DNA from: Anthoceros angustus
Lineage: Eukaryota > Streptophyta > Anthocerotopsida > Anthocerotales > Anthocerotaceae
Assembly (NCBI GenBank): GCA_010909165.1
Contig: VJWM01000227.1
Location: 229,915-293,914 of the forward strand
Length of the DNA stretch: 64,000 bases
Direction of reading: 5' to 3'
The stretch's first letter is position 1. Every line of letters begins with the position of its first letter. Of the stretch, positions 12,238-23,718 are shown one piece after another. Position numbers and translations under genes: made by a program. The notes beneath the pieces were generated by a model. The model was not told where the DNA came from, ran no database searches, and was given only the letters and a program-made list of their open reading frames with translations.

Positions 12238-12815
12238 TGAGCGGAGGCGCGAGCCTGGAAGCGAGAAAGAAGCTGGTCCGGTGAGAAAGGAAGGAGCAGC
12301 TGCGCTATGGCGGAGTGGTGGCAATGGAAGCAGCGGGAGCTGGGCGGGTGGAGCAGTGGCGGTGAGGGAGGCCGCCCTTGTAGCCTCGCGTGATCTGACC
12401 GGCTCATCAAATCTGGCGGAGAGGTGGCCCAACAAGCGGCGGCCGCCCGGCTCCGGAACACTTATGGCGGAGGGAGTATCGGGTGCTCCGCACACGTGGA
12501 AGAGGCAATTCAACAAGTCGATTCGGACTTTGCCTATTACCACAGCTCCTGAGGCGAAGCCTCTCGGCGCCAAACGGGACCCTGGAAGGCTCGGAAGGAG
12601 ATGAAGGCCACGGGGAGACAGGACCCTAGTGGCCTGTTTAGATGACGAGCGGCGGAGAGGAGCAGGAGGAGGCGAGCGAGGAGCGGCGGATCGAGGTAAG
12701 CACCGCACCTCACCATGGAAGGAGGGGCCAGCGAAGGAGTCACTTGAGGCGATCGGGAGCAGTGGAGGACTTGAGGGAGCCACGGAGGTCCGTGAGGGAG
12801 GGTGGGCGTGAGTCG

Positions 12816-12990
12816 GACTTTGTCCGGACCCGGAGGAGGCCGGACCACAGTCCGGACCTCGGTAAGTCCGGACCACAAGTCCGGACCCGTAATAAGTCCG
12901 GACCGTCCGGACCCGTGTCATCCGGACCCGAGGTCCGGACCCGAACAAGGTCGGACCTAGCCGGACCCGGAGGCCGGACCAAGTCCGGAC
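12816..12990 (+). repeat. cluster of TCCGGAC palindromes
   Basis: About a dozen copies of tccggac or its near variants are spaced by 4-12 bases. TCCGGA is its own reverse complement, so the cluster can pair in many registers. Isolated copies occur elsewhere in the LTR family but not at this density. Confidence 0.7.
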
Positions 12991-13030
12991 TCACGAGTTC
13001 GAGTCGAGGCAGACCTCGAGGGCCGGTGCA

Positions 13031-13900
13031 GCGATGAGGAGCCCCTTCGACTTACGCTAGGGGAGCAGAATGGTGGCCCCGAAGGACCGAGGAGGCCGAG
13101 GAGGATGACGTCGTGTGGCAGCGGTTGTCGACCGCCAGAGCTAACGGCGATTCGGGAGAGGAGGGGCCCGCCTCACGGATCATCCGATTGGGTGCACCTG
13201 GTCGGGGATTGGACCACCCATTCCGGCGGGGCCAGGACCTTCCAGCCACGGCGAAGGAGATAGGGGATAGGGGTGGTAGGCGATTAGGGTATACCGGTGG
13301 CTATCGGCTCGAGAATAGGGGTGTAATAAAGACGCGCCTTGGGCGCGATATAAGAGGGCGTGCTCTAGTAAAGCATCTTTCTCTTGGTGTTGATGCGCGT
13401 TCTTGCGGACCTTTGTGAGTCTTCTTGCTAACGTGAGTCTGAGTCACGCGAGCCACAGCGGCTCGGGAGATTGATCAAGGTCCGTGGCGGACTTAGCGTT
13501 GTGGTGTGTGCGGGGAAGGGTGTGGTGACGTGCTCGTCCGGGCGTCGACGAAACGGGCAGGCGTGAGCCGGAGGAACTCGGCGTGTAGAGCCGGGCGGAG
13601 GCCCAGCGGGCAGCGGAGGAGGTCGGGGCTGCGTAACCAGCGTCTTTTCTAAGGCGAGTGTAGCGTGAGGGAGAGAGGAAAGGGCGGATGCGTGAGGGAT
13701 GTATGTGAGCAATCTGGGACGAGCAGGTCCTTAAGCGTTTAGCCATACAAGACTGTCTGGTGAAACGTTGTGAGTAGTTAGGAGTATGTGTGAGGCGAGC
13801 AGGCGCTAAGGGCGGTAGAATCACACAAGCAGTGGGCCTATCATTCCCTTGGGAGCGGACTTCTTCCCTACAACGACACGGGATTGTGCGCGCGGTGGCC
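13031..13900. other. GC-rich junction region, possible LTR end
   Basis: No gene seen. A TATA-like 'gatataagaggg' at about 13346 follows a 'gtgtaataaag' run and could be the promoter of another LTR, but no second copy of this stretch is in the window. A 24-base segment at 13177 (start cacggatcatccgattgg) recurs at about 57916 in the same orientation. Confidence 0.3.
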
Positions 13901-16330
13901 ATCGGCAAAGTCACGCCACAAGCGGGAAGCGACTCAAGACCTTGCGTTCGGATAATGGTGGGGAATTTACCTCACAGAATTCCGGCCTTACACGCAGATG
14001 AAGGAATTGGCGGGATTAACGATGGTCTATACACCTCAGCAGGCAGTGGTGAGCATATGAACCTCACTTTGCGAGGAGATGACATCTTCTTTCTTGAACC
14101 ATGCTCACCTCCCTCTGTCTATTGGGCGAAGCCCTTACAACCTCTGTTTACCTAAGGAGCAGTGCCTACCAATCTTTGGAGGATGACTCCATATGAAGCC
14201 TTCTATGGACATAAGCCCAAGATCTTGCATTTGAGGACTTTGGTTGTGTAGCCTATGCCTTCATCCCTGTGGAGAAGCGCAAGAAACTGCTCAACAAAGC
14301 ACAAAAGTTGCTGATGTTAGGTTACATCAAGGCATCAAGGCATACAAGTTGTATGATGTGCCTACTAATCACGTCATCTACTGTGGAGGCGTTACCTTTG
14401 ATGAAAACCGTTCGCCGGTGGGAGCTTCACGATTACGCCTCAAGATGATTGGGAACATCTTGAACAAGATGTCTCGCATTTGAGGATCTTATCGAGGATG
14501 TTGCTCCTGCAGTGGGGAACAAGAGGATCCACGAAGACGCGACCTGACAGCACGCGTTATCGTAATTTAGAACAAGATTTCGAGGATGTTGTTGATCAAA
14601 TACAGCCCCATCCTCAGATCCTCTACCTTTTATGTGGACTTAGATATGGAGGAAGCGTGCAGATGCCGGCGATGCGTGCAGATCTTGAAAACTCAGCACC
14701 TCGGCGTGAGCAGAAGACCCACCTGCGCCAACCCGAACGACGCTACCCACAAACGTGAACGACATCCTCCGGGACATTATCCACATGACTTTAGGGCAGA
14801 CAAGTCAACTCTTTGCTTTGGACCCCATCGAGCCACACTCATATGAGGAGGCAATTAGTAGACTGATGTCCGAATGGAAAAAGGCCATACAATGAGTACG
14901 AATCCTTGATCAAAAGCGGACTTGGGAGCTAGCCAAGTTACCTCCAGACATAAAATGGTCTCATGTAAATGGGTTTTCAAACTAAAAGTGAAAGCTGATG
15001 GTACCTTTGATAGGTATAAAGCAAGACTTGAGTCGAGGATTTTCCCAAGTGCAGCCTAGACTACTTGAAACATTTGCTCCAGTTGTCAAGATGGCAACTT
15101 TTCGTATCCTATGTGCATGTTCACAAAGACTATGAGTTAGATATGTTTGATGAAACAAGATTTCTACATGGGAAGCTAGATAGAGATATATATGCACCCT
15201 CCAGTTATGAAGTAAAGGCAAAGAGGACTATGTCCTCAAGCTAATCAAAACTCGTATGGGCTCAAGCGATGCTATGGAATGGAACGCATCTGGATGAGGA
15301 GTCGTGAACTAGGTTTTGTAAAGTGCCAGCGATGGCACAGACGCTAGATCGACAACGTAGTCTGTTACCTTGCAGTCTATGTGGATGACTTGATTGTCGC
15401 CTGTAATAGTGGAGCATACATCACCAAGCTCAACCTACTGCTAACACAGAAATTTGAGATGACAAATCTCGGACCTCTAAGAAGCTGTCTTGGTGTTCAC
15501 ATTCAAAGGGATAGAAATAGAAGAATTATTACCTTGACACAACCGAGATACCTTATGAACTGTGTGGAGCAGATGGGCCTTAAAGATGCCAAACCAGCAT
15601 CAACACCCTTACATAGTGGATTGAAGTTGAGTAAGTCAATGTGTCCACAGTCAGAATTTGAAAAGGATGCTATGGCAAATGTGCCATACAGAAAAGGGGT
15701 AGGTAAACTTATCTATGCTTCAAACACTATGAGGCCAGACGTTGCATATTCAACCAGCGCCTTATCCCAATTTCTTGAACATCCGTGCCATGAACATTGG
15801 CGAGTTTGAACGGGTGTTTCGCTATCCGAAAGGAACATCGATGTAGGCTTAAGGTATGAGCACCGGAAGGAAAGACTCTAGACTTAGAGACTTTTCTGAC
15901 TACGACTATCTGGAGACATTGACACGAGAAAGTCGGTTTCGAGGATATGTGGTCTCCTTTGTCGGACCTATATGTTGGTCATCCAAGAAGCAACCTACGG
16001 TGGCCATCAAGTCTGAGGCCGAGTATAGAGTTCGACATTGCAAAGAAAAGAGATAGTGTGGTGTAAGTTAATTTTTCGAGATGGGAATTCACCTACCCAC
16101 TGCACACTCATCTATAGACAACCAAGGCTCCATGGCTCTAGCAAAGAATCGTCTTTCACTCACGTACAAAGCATGTGGAAGTCGAGTATCACTACATTAG
16201 AGAGCGGTGTGAGGAAAATATACTTGGACTACATACCAACAACCCACAACCCTGCGGATATCGACTAAGGCTCTAGGCCGAGAGTTACACCACAAACATG
16301 TAAAGAGTCCGGGACTCGGGAGGTCGCAAG
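13900..16330 (+). mobile_element. Ty1/copia retrotransposon remnant
   Basis: Order is integrase, then RT, then RNase H, the copia arrangement. The integrase end shows L-R-S-D-N-G-G-E-F-T at 13942-13971, followed by 'MVYTP' and 'PYEAFYGHKP' motifs in other frames. RT begins near 14930 ('TWELAKLP') and keeps its catalytic Y-V-D-D-L at 15378-15389. A 142-codon open stretch follows, with 'LGPLRSCLGVHIQRD' and 'TRPDVAY'-like motifs. RNase H is recognisable by 'WSSKKQPTVA' near 15975 and the 'HNPADI' tail near 16245. Gag and protease are absent. Frameshifts and stops disable it. Confidence 0.88.
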
Positions 16331-17370
16331 ACTTCCTCAAAGCAAAAGCAAAGAAAAGGCCTAGCCCTAATCCCGCTTGAAGCTCGCTTCATCGAATCAT
16401 CAATGTTGTTATTTTCCTCGTCGATTCTCGAATCCGGCTCTTCGTGTGGAGAAGCTTTCTCCTTGAGAGGGTCATACGCCTCTTCCTTTCCGATAAGATA
16501 TGCGTTCAGTTCGAGACGTTCCTCCTCCTGGCGGATGTCGGTCCTACAAGATGCAACAAAGGTGATGTTAGAATTTCAAAGCAGTGGGAGCACAATAAGC
16601 GAAGGGGCTAAAGCAAGCGGAAATCAACGCCATCAGAGAAGCGATCGCGTGTGGGTATTCTCGCACATGGTGACCTTCACACGACGAAGTATGTATCTGG
16701 TCACCCGACATCGATACCATAGTGGCGATCCCGGGTGTTTTATGTTTCCAGGGCACACAACTCTCGTCTCTTCATCATACTCTCTTATGGCAGGGAAGGA
16801 AAATGGCACAGGTGGAATCCCCTCGCAATCTGAGTAGGCATATTCACCCTCGTCGAACCTCCTCTCTGACGCAATCTTACATCTAGTCTGGGGCACCGCG
16901 AGAAGAAGCCCCATAGTGGCATCGCGGTGGCACTCGTGCCCCCGCCTTCCTCTACCGGTGGCCTCCCTCTTGGACGCCTAGGCGGGGACCTTTAGCGCAG
17001 TGACGCCGAGGTCGGGCTTCTCGGTGTGTTCTAGCTGAAAATCGACCAAGGGGATCACGATTGTAAGCCCGAGACCTTCGAGGGGCATCATCAGATGGTG
17101 TTGTGATAGAAGACATAGCAGCAAGCGCTCTCCTCCAAAGTTGGAATCTTGAAATGAGGCGCAGGGAAGCGTAAGCTGCAGTTAAATACCAGCGTACCTC
17201 AGGGCGAGAGGCATCTCATCCTCACGCTCCATTGCTCCTGCGAGCGTAAATGGCAGCTAAGGAGGACTGAAGCTCAAGTGACGCTCACGCTCACAAGGGA
17301 CTGCACAAGGAAGGAGTGTACTTAACATGCATTCAACAAGTGGGAGTGATGAAGTAATGAGTACTTAGGG
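16331..17370. other. unassigned sequence between copia remnant and AT-rich LTR-like block
   Basis: The copia RNase H tail ends near 16330. The longest open stretch (16403-16837, +) is 144 codons, Ser-rich and unlike any family I recognise. The GC content drops gradually rightwards. No RNA gene or clear repeat was seen. Confidence 0.4.
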
Positions 17371-17600
17371 TGTTATCATAATGTTAAGTAACCTAGGGTT
17401 AGCTTATTAGTCACACATATAACTTAGCTTAAGTTATATATACCCTTTCATTAGGGTTGCGACCTTTAGCGAATGACATGACTTTTCGCTTTAGTTAAGT
17501 TGTCCAAGTCTCATAAACACTTTGGTTCTTTTCTTGATTATCAATGATGTAATTATTTTATCTGATTTAATTAATCTGCATTATCTCTATAAATCGTCAG
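17371..17600 (+). repeat. AT-rich LTR-like segment with TATA box
   Basis: Starts TGTTATCATAATG after a purine-rich stretch and contains 'ttatatatacc' at 17434-17444, a good TATA box. This composition and the TGTTA start resemble copia LTRs. No partner LTR is in the window, so it may be a solo LTR. Confidence 0.35.
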
Positions 17601-17979
17601 TTTGCCTCACTATATTCAGCACCATTGAGGTCCCTCCAAAGTTGTGCGGCTGAAATACCTCTTGATGCGGTTTCTACCGGTGAGGAAGGTAGAGCTGTCG
17701 TTGAAGAGAGAATTACAAATGTGCAATGTAGAGAGCCTTGTTTTGAATGATTCATTGCAGTTTTGTCCCAAGCACAGTATCCATACATGCTTTTCACCAA
17801 CAAAGACTTACACGGCGAGTAGGATAAGGGCTCTCTATTCATTTGAACATGTGGCAGTCAAAGAGGCATGGGGGAACTTTAAAGCACGTACAAACCAGCA
17901 CCGAGCTGAGGGTATAAGCACCGAACTTAGGGTGTTGCGTTAGCTCTAGCGGGTGAGGAAGGTAGAGAACCAAGTCACT

Positions 17980-18185
17980 CTTTTCTTGGGTGTCTTGATG
18001 GGAGAAGTCACCACAACTCTCTTGGGTGTCTTGGTGGAGGCCACCAGCTCTCCCAAGAGGCTGTGGTGGCTTCTCCACCAAGACACCCAAGAGAGCTGGT
18101 GGCAATCTCCCACAAGACACCCAATAGAGCTATAGATAACCAAGAGAGTTGTGGTGGCTTCTTCAACAAGACACCCAAGAAACTC
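17980..18185. repeat. inverted cluster of a 17-bp motif
   Basis: The motif cttgggtgtcttg(g/a)tgg occurs twice forward (17987, 18023) and three times as its reverse complement (18077, about 18109, 18164). The outer arms also pair: 'caccacaactctcttgg' on the left with 'accaagagagttgtggtgg' on the right. The whole stretch can fold into alternative hairpins. Confidence 0.75.
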
Positions 18186-18464
18186 TCCTAAAGCTTTTCC
18201 CACAAGGACTGAAAGTATGGAAGACTATCACCTTCACAAGCTAGGGAGAAGTCTTTATCAATTCATGCCCATACCAAATGGTAGCTTGAGGCCGGAGATG
18301 GAACTCCAACGTCTTGCGGCTCTCTTAAAATAAATAAATGAATTTTGCACACGAGGTCATCGCCTTTCGTAGATAATCCCTAAGCAGTGAAAACGAAATA
18401 TGTACTTACAACGTCATTTACTAACAGATAACCCGGTGCGGTGGACAGCCCGGTGCGGGTGCGG

Positions 18465-19134
18465 GATGACCAGCAGGCCGCGTCTTGCGTCGCTGCTGTC
18501 CGCCACTGGCGCGTGTCACTGCTGCTACGAGGAGTGCTGCGAGAGCCTCAGCAGTGCTTACGCGAACCTCGAGACCGGTGAGATCTAGCGGCAGCCAGGA
18601 CAGGTTTTTGCTGTACTGATGACCGATCGTTGTGCGGCGTATGGCCTCATTGGCGTGCGCATTCATTGCCACGACGCGCCAGTCTTCGTGCGTGCGTTGC
18701 AAGGACCAGCATTCTACCTTACAATTCCACAGGAACGTAAAGCGTGAAGGCAGAGGAGACAATACGTGAAGGCAGAGGAGACAATACAGGTAGTCTACTG
18801 CCGAAATATGATTCGCTTTCAGGAGGTCTTTATCATTTATGCTGCGCTCGAATAGATGGTTATCCATTCCTGGCTGTGCTGACGCCAGTCGCCTGCTAGA
18901 TGCTGGATTCAACGCCTGCCTAAACCTAACCTAACGGGTGTGTGTACACATACATACAGAAAGACGGGGTCATCTTCACGGCTGTACAAGTAATGCAGCA
19001 GTGACAACAGGTAGAGTGAGTTGCCTGCACACTGCTGTAGTGTCTGACCAGCTGTGTGGAAAAAATGAACACAAGGTGCAGGGAGAGTGAGCAAGAGAAG
19101 CATCTGTTAAAGCCCGGGAAAGTCACCGGAGCCC
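18465..19134 (+). repeat. duplicate of the DUF569 gene 3' flank, left part
   Basis: Matches 27058-27840 base for base over long runs in the same orientation. Shared runs begin at gaccagcaggccgcgtct and extend through 'cgtgaaggcagaggagac' and 'gtgcagggagagtgagcaag'. The copy lacks the ~140-bp insertion present at 27214. It ends at 'cggagcccatag', exactly where the sequence resumes at 22090. Confidence 0.8.
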
Positions 19135-19389
19135 ATAGTCCTCTGATGGCCTGTTCACATCGGAACCGGACATGCTGCGTAGACTCGCCGTAAAGATCGG
19201 GCGAACCCCGTCTTTTTCGGTTTCTTTAACCAAACGATAAGGTCGATACTGCGCAGCAAGGCGCAGGACCGGGCCGTGGTCACGCAGGGCTGAGCTGTGG
19301 TCCCATGACCCGTGATGTTATGGTACTAATATTATATTACAAAATAGCATCGTGAGGATAAAAGAGGCTCGTCTTCTCATTTTCAACTT

Positions 19390-20800
19390 CATTGTCTGTT
19401 GTGTGGCTTGTTGTGTTTTCGATTCCGCTCCCTTGGTCTTGTGGCCTGGCCTTGTGTGTCTTGTCCTTTTGTTTGCTTGGGGTCATGGATCCCATGTTAT
19501 TTAATATTTTATTTGGTTTTTCATGAAATCTTATGTAGAATGCACGGATCTACCTATGGTTTTAGCTCACAGTTGGATGATGGTGGGATGAGTAATGATG
19601 GATGTTTTGTTATTCCTTTAATACTTTCATTGGTTGGAGCGTACTTCTTTCATTGGGATATTGAGCAGCAGTCTTCAACGAGATTTTGGTGGAAGTTTCC
19701 GCGCCAAAATACAACTTGGAGTTCTTTACACATGCTTGCTTGGCACCTTATGGGGCAATAACAGTTGGATGCACAATGGAGGAAGGAGTACAGGATGGCC
19801 TACTCAAATTTCAAGCTTTTGGTGGAAGAATTACGTCCTTACATCCAAAAGAAGTCTAGCAGGCCACCTCTGTAACTTGAGCTTGGAGTTGCCATGGTCT
19901 TGCACAGGTTAGCTTATGGAGCATTTCCTAAAGTTGTCGCTAACACCTATAGGGTTGGACCATCCACAGTGACAGAGTATACCAAGTTGATTACTAGCAT
20001 CCTTAGTAATCCAAGGAAGTTGGCTTCAAAGTTCATCAACATGCCAAGTGGCCAACGACAACTAGCATGTGTAGATAAGTTTTTTGCAGTCACTGGAGTT
20101 CCAAATATGGTGGGTGCAATTGATGGTTCGCACATCAAATTGGCTACTAAGCCTGCTAACAAGTATACTCCAGCTGCATATCGGTCACGTCATGATATGC
20201 ATAGCGTCATTCTTCAAGGAGTCTGTGACTATAATTAAATCTTTTTGGATGTAAGTTGCATTGCTCCAGGAGGTGTCCATGACTTTGCTGTGTTGCGGAA
20301 GAGTAGTGTGTGGGCAAGATTACATCGACATGACATCTTGACGGAATAACGATATTGGTTGGCAACACTAATGTTCGCCTTTTATTGTTGGTGATAGTGC
20401 TTATCCAATCATGCCTTTCCTCATGAAGGCATATGATACACCATGCGCACTGCATAAAACGAAGGTTCAATAGGAGTCTGCGCAAAGGAAGGGTGAAAAT
20501 TGAAAATGCATTTGGGAATTTGAAGAATGTATGAAAAAGACATAAATGTGGCTCTTCCTTATGTGGGCAAAGTAGTAGCTTGCATGTTACATAATTTTGC
20601 ATCATGCACAAGGAGCCCGATGTGGCAAATGTCTGGAAAATCCGGACCCTTATCCCATGCACCATCAGCCATTTTATTTGGAGAATGCCATGGAGGAGCT
20701 TCAACGAGTGGGCAACGAACAAAGACAAGCATTGTTGGAGTTTTGGGTGAATACAAATTGTTGAGGCAAATTGTGATTGTTATTGTATGTTAGAAAGTAT
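19390..20800 (+). pseudogene. PIF/Harbinger transposase (HARBI1-like nuclease) remnant
   Basis: Frames carry the DDE nuclease motifs of DDE_Tnp_4: G-A-I-D-G-S-H at about 20113 (first Asp), G-D-S-A-Y-P at 20390-20407 (second Asp), and I-E-N-A-F-G near 20500 (Glu). A 'YGAFPKVVANTYRVG' helix-turn-helix-like region and 'GGVHDFAVLRKSS' also fit the family. A TAA at 20236 interrupts the best frame just before 'FLDVSCIAPGG', and at least two frameshifts follow. The triad survives but the gene does not. In live elements the protein works with a separate Myb-like partner; I could not find that partner in 20.8-22.1 kb. Confidence 0.85.
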
Positions 20801-22089
20801 GGGAGGCCATCATGCCCAAAGAAATAATTATCACCTTTAAATCGAAGGTATCACAAAACACAAGAAGTCTCGGTACCTACATTAGAAGGGGCCTATGCTG
20901 CCCGAATTGAAACGTCTGCTATTCCTCCCATGCTACATCACCTCTCATCATCGAATGAGAAGTAGGCTGTTCGTTTGTTCCAACTTGGGAACGCAAACAA
21001 TTGCTATCTTCAATCGGATTTCGGCTTGCATCCGACGTTGTAAATCATGAAGTACTCGGGCATGTTCCACACTGCATGAATTCGGTCTTTGTCTCTCCAA
21101 CTCCGTGCGTGAAGCAACTTAGCCTCCTCAATCGCACATAACTTTGGGCAAAAGCTTGCATACCTTGAAAATCGACTTGCCACCGAAGGATAATTTTCTT
21201 GTCTTTCTTTTCCCACACGCAGTGCATACACCCGCAAGCTTTTCGATCCGGGATAGAGGGGTATCGGTGTCGTTTCCCATTATCCGGACAAGAATCTGCC
21301 GAGGACGAGCGGAGTTGGCATGGTGTCCTTGCCACCAAATTTGGGGAGGTTGCGTATCTGGTGAAGGTCTTCATCTTCAAGGTTGATAAAATGGAGCAAT
21401 TGGGTCCTCATTCACGGAAGAAGTGCCATCAACCGCAAAGCTCCCAACATCAACGGACCTGGAATGCCACAAAATTTGGTTGTGCCTAAGAAGGAGTCCA
21501 TCTCGAAGAAAGGCCAAGAGCTTGGTGTCCCCACGATGTATGCTTGACCTTCTCTCCTTCTGCTTGTATTTCTTCTTGAGCCTCTACCTTCGCTTACATT
21601 GCTTCCAACGAGCAGTCCAGTGCGGCGGAGAAACCAAACTGCAAATTTCATGCCAATGTTTCACCTCTAGATTGCCTTTGTTCACCTGGAAATACTTCTC
21701 TTGAAACAAGGCAATCAATCTCTGGTGCCTTCATCTGTCCAAGTCGCCTTTTCCTGACCAACCGGCTGGCTGCAGTGTTCAAGGTGCCCGCGAGGAAAAT
21801 CTGCTATGGAACGGCAGGTCTGCCATAGCTTTCTAGGGCACAAAGCGGCTTGGTACGGCTAGTTGGAAGATCTTGGGTTGTTTAATGCAGCACAAAACAT
21901 CTGGTGCATTTTGATCACCGGGATGGTGCAGGTTAATGTAGCGGTGGTATGCAGACACTGCGACTACGGTCTGGCGCGATCCGCGATGACAAGCGCAGTG
22001 GATCGACAGGACAATTTAGGTGAGCCGGTGAGCAAGGCTGGCGATTTCACAGGCGGGGCGAGCTGCGCTGGTTTTCTTTATGTGAAGCA
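20801..22089. other. unassigned sequence, probably rest of the inserted Harbinger element
   Basis: It lies between the nuclease remnant and the point where the DUF569-flank duplicate resumes, so it is likely part of the same insertion. Minus-strand frames at 21010-21380 hold a Cys/Trp-containing stretch that might be a decayed partner gene, but no motif is clear. Confidence 0.35.
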
Positions 22090-22245
22090 GGCTATGAGGC
22101 CCTTTGGATGCGGATGCGGGCCCGGATGCGGGCTGCTTCTGCTTGTAACCCTCTTGTCTGGATTCGGACTATGCGGGAGAGACGGTGATCAATCTTCGTT
22201 GTAATAGCACTCATGGTCCTTCTCTGCCTTCGCCTTCTCGTCTGC
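22090..22245 (+). repeat. duplicate of the DUF569 last exon
   Basis: Matches 27844-27990 in the same orientation, for example around 'cttcttgtctggattc', 'gtactcatggtcct' and 'gccttctcgtctg', with substitutions and small indels. Read on the minus strand the acidic tail frame is broken. With 18465-19134 it forms one duplicate split by a ~2.95-kb insertion. Confidence 0.75.
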
Positions 22246-22592
22246 CCTCGCTGTCTCTTCCCGTTTGAACTAGGTTCTGGAAGCTGAACAGCTGAACTTC
22301 CCTTTTGTTCCTAGCAGGTCAGAACTAGGTTGATGATTTAAAGAAAATACTTAAAATCCATATACGGTATGTATGTAGGTAGTCGAAAATGCGTAGAAAG
22401 GCACGTTGGAGAAAGGACGGATGCGAGAATGCCGACGTGGCGGCGGGGGCGTCACAAAATGCAGAAGCTGCTCTCCGCCCCCCGTTGATGGGCGAGCAGA
22501 GCATTGCGGTTGCTTCTAGAGGCGCGCGCGTCACAGGGGCCGGAGAGCAAATTCTGGTCGCCCGCTTGGCCTTCAGGGCTTTCCACTCGCCC

Positions 22593-23145
22593 ATGGCTGC
22601 CATGACCGCCACCGCTGCCATGATATGTTGCGCGCCCAGCTCGACGCTGCCGGCCTCGGAAATGCGCGGCACATGGGAGTCGTCGATGCGAGGGAGCGGA
22701 GCAGCTCAGCTCAGCTCAGCTTGCGTGCAGAGAAATCACGCTGGCAGGCCTGTCAGGGCGCAGCCCAGAATGGGGCCTGGAGCTAGCAAGGATGGCATCT
22801 TTGCGCCCCTGGTCATTTTGACGCGGAACATCGTTGGCACCAAGAGGTTCAACCAGTTCCGGGGAAAAGGCATTGCGCTACACTCTCAGGTACAATTCAG
22901 CCCCGTGATTGGGAGGCCATGCTTCTTGTGTCCTTGCAGCATTTTGCGTTTTCGATATCTGCCAGGCTGCGGTCAGTGGTCTCTGGTTAGGATGGCGGTC
23001 GGCACAAACGCCTGACACGTTCGATGGGATTTTCGAGCAGGTTATCACAGAGTTCTGCAAGCAGATCGGGGCTGATTCCAAACAAAGACAAGGTTTGATC
23101 AGACTGGCCAAGAAGAATGGGGAGAAGTTGGGGTTTCTAGCATAG
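22593..23145 (+). CDS. PGR5: PGR5, proton gradient regulation protein (chloroplast)
   Basis: PGR5 is a small thylakoid-associated stromal protein needed, with PGRL1, for antimycin-sensitive cyclic electron flow around photosystem I. Two exons: 22593-22889 and 23041-23145, with a gt-ag intron of 151 bp in phase 0. The product is 133 aa, the usual length for the family. Residues 1 to about 65 are a Ser/Ala/Arg-rich plastid transit peptide. The mature part shows 'GIFAPLVILTRNIVGTKRFN', then 'RGKGIALHSQ' at the splice point, and ends 'ADSKQRQGLIRLAKKNG' with GFLA at the C-terminus. The frame is open upstream to 22389, but the start at 22593 gives the family length. It converges on the BOR1-type gene. 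Confidence 0.95.
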
Positions 23146-23718
23146 TCCCCTGCTTCCCACTTGTACTTAGGAGGAGGACGTTCGCTGTGAATTGGGTTAG
23201 TGCTTAGGTAGCCGCAACTTTCTGCTCAACTTTGTCATGTCAAGCGTCTTGAGGAACTTCGATTTTTTTTAGAGGTCGTCCGGTAGTGTCGTCCTATGAT
23301 GCGGAGGACATCGCACATTGTTACAGCGGGGACAATCAACTGGTTTGCACTGGTTGATCTAACATGTATTATCTATGGTTATTCAAAACCATTCTTCTGG
23401 TTTTGAAGTCTCGAATGTAAATGCACACTAAGCCACTTTTGAGCCTAATTAGGCAGCAAAGTGTGCATTTGCTAATCTCTCTTTTACTACCTACATCTGT
23501 CGCGCGGTTGACGATGAAGAGCAGACATTGCATGTCTTGTTGGTGTGCCGGGAAAAATTTTAGATTTAAGTGACTTTCACTGCACGGGGCGGGAACCTGA
23601 TCATGCCAGAACTATTTCTACAGAGTGTCCCTGCTTGATTTCCCCTCTGCTTCTTGTGATCTCATCCCATATTTCAGCCCCAGGTCACTTTCGCGATATG
23701 AAGCTCCACCGTCCTGGT

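Larger units (their letters stand above)
9762..13030 (+). pseudogene. gag-like 5' internal region of a related LTR element
   Basis: Begins with an ATG at 9762 after the LTR; the same start (M-A-P-K-S-R) recurs at 52298. Fragments rich in Arg, Glu, Pro and Gly follow in shifting frames. The 9950-10900 part has counterparts at 52488, 53918 and 55210. I see no zinc knuckle, protease or RT, so this is probably a gag or ORF upstream of gag, cut off on the right. LTR followed by fresh 5' internal sequence suggests two elements sharing one LTR, as left by recombination. No functional protein can be read. Confidence 0.5.

Noticed and set aside
16403-16837. 144-codon plus-strand frame as a gene
   Set aside because: Ser-rich, no motif, no splice or promoter context, and next to copia debris.
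22389-22592. Upstream in-frame extension of PGR5
   Set aside because: The conserved product length (133 aa) and transit-peptide shape fit the ATG at 22593; the extension is basic low-information sequence.
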